Source of the DNA: Pseudomonadota bacterium
Lineage (GTDB): Bacteria; Pseudomonadota; Gammaproteobacteria; Xanthomonadales; Xanthomonadaceae
Direction: 5' to 3'
Length of the DNA stretch: 6,362 nt
Assembly (NCBI GenBank): GCA_019348095.1
Contig: JAHWKC010000136.1
Location: 1-6,362 of the forward strand
Shown: positions 6,179 to 6,362 of the stretch, piece by piece
How the letters are laid out: every line of letters starts with the position of its first letter
Numbering within the stretch: the first letter of the stretch is position 1
The notes under the pieces: generated by a model
Database searches by the model: none
What the model was told of the DNA's origin: nothing
What the model saw: only the letters and a program-made list of their open reading frames with translations
Made by a program: the position numbers and the translations under genes

Positions 6179-6362
6179 GAGCGCACCTGCGCAAGATTGG
6201 CTGGCTTCGTGCTGAATGGTTTTTGCCCAGCTGCAGAGGAAATGCGCATGTGCTCTTCCCATTGCTCCCCGGGATGTGCACAATGCGCGCCCCGCCACCC
6301 TGGAGGGACGATTTGTAAGGGGTGGAGGGCGTTGCGAAAAGCGTGTGACGAGCTGTTGACGG

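Noticed and set aside
6141..6281. N-terminal extension of the DUF192 protein back to 6281
   Set aside because: The extension shows no homology I recognise and would bury the lipoprotein signal peptide and lipobox inside the protein.
6052..6318. Plus-strand 88-codon open frame at the right end
   Set aside because: It overlaps the start of the DUF192 gene in antisense, has no recognisable motif or ribosome site, and its composition is that of a shadow frame.

Overview
The window has two unlike halves. From about position 1021 to the end it reads as an ordinary chromosomal stretch of a GC-rich gammaproteobacterium, most likely of the Xanthomonadaceae (Lysobacter/Luteimonas/Xanthomonas type). 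I base this on remembered protein similarity, on the FecA-like receptor with a Fur box, and on the rubredoxin / thiE / hemL neighbourhood. From position 1 to about 1020 the coding content looks instead like pieces of GC-rich, actinobacterium-type genes. The taxonomic calls come from pattern recognition, not from a search.

Layout, right to left, because most genes are on the minus strand. A DUF192 lipoprotein gene (5670-6119, minus) converges on a short rubredoxin gene (5455-5646, plus). Rubredoxin is divergent from thiE (4738-5373, minus; thiamine phosphate synthase). After a 64-base gap thiE is followed by hemL (3381-4673, minus; glutamate-1-semialdehyde aminotransferase). Then comes a FecA-like TonB-dependent receptor starting at 3147 (minus), with its own promoter overlapped by a good Fur box. 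Iron uptake (receptor), tetrapyrrole synthesis (HemL), an iron-sulfur-type electron carrier (rubredoxin) and thiamine synthesis are thus neighbours, but only thiE-hemL looks like a transcription unit.

The striking part is the end of the receptor gene. The reading frame does not stop after the beta-barrel. Just before the expected last strand, near 1021, it runs on in frame for about 260 codons through short pieces resembling NuoM, a type A24 prepilin peptidase, an AI-2E family (PerM-like) permease and the C-terminus of a DrrA-type ABC ATPase. The DrrA piece then stops normally and overlaps the start of a DrrB-type ABC-2 permease that leaves the window at position 1. The middle pieces are each roughly 45-55 codons, about one short sequencing read, and they switch at sequence the neighbouring families plausibly share. 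The simplest reading is a false join of low-coverage foreign reads in an assembly, not a natural five-part protein. If it were shown to be real by long reads it would be very unusual.

No RNA genes, CRISPR arrays, insertion sequences or convincing intrinsic terminators were seen. The 152 bases between the upstream in-frame ATG of the receptor frame and hemL (3229-3380) hold only the distal edge of the receptor promoter and weak hairpins. The last 222 bases (6141-6362) hold a weak promoter candidate for the DUF192 gene and a -35-like hexamer at the window edge.
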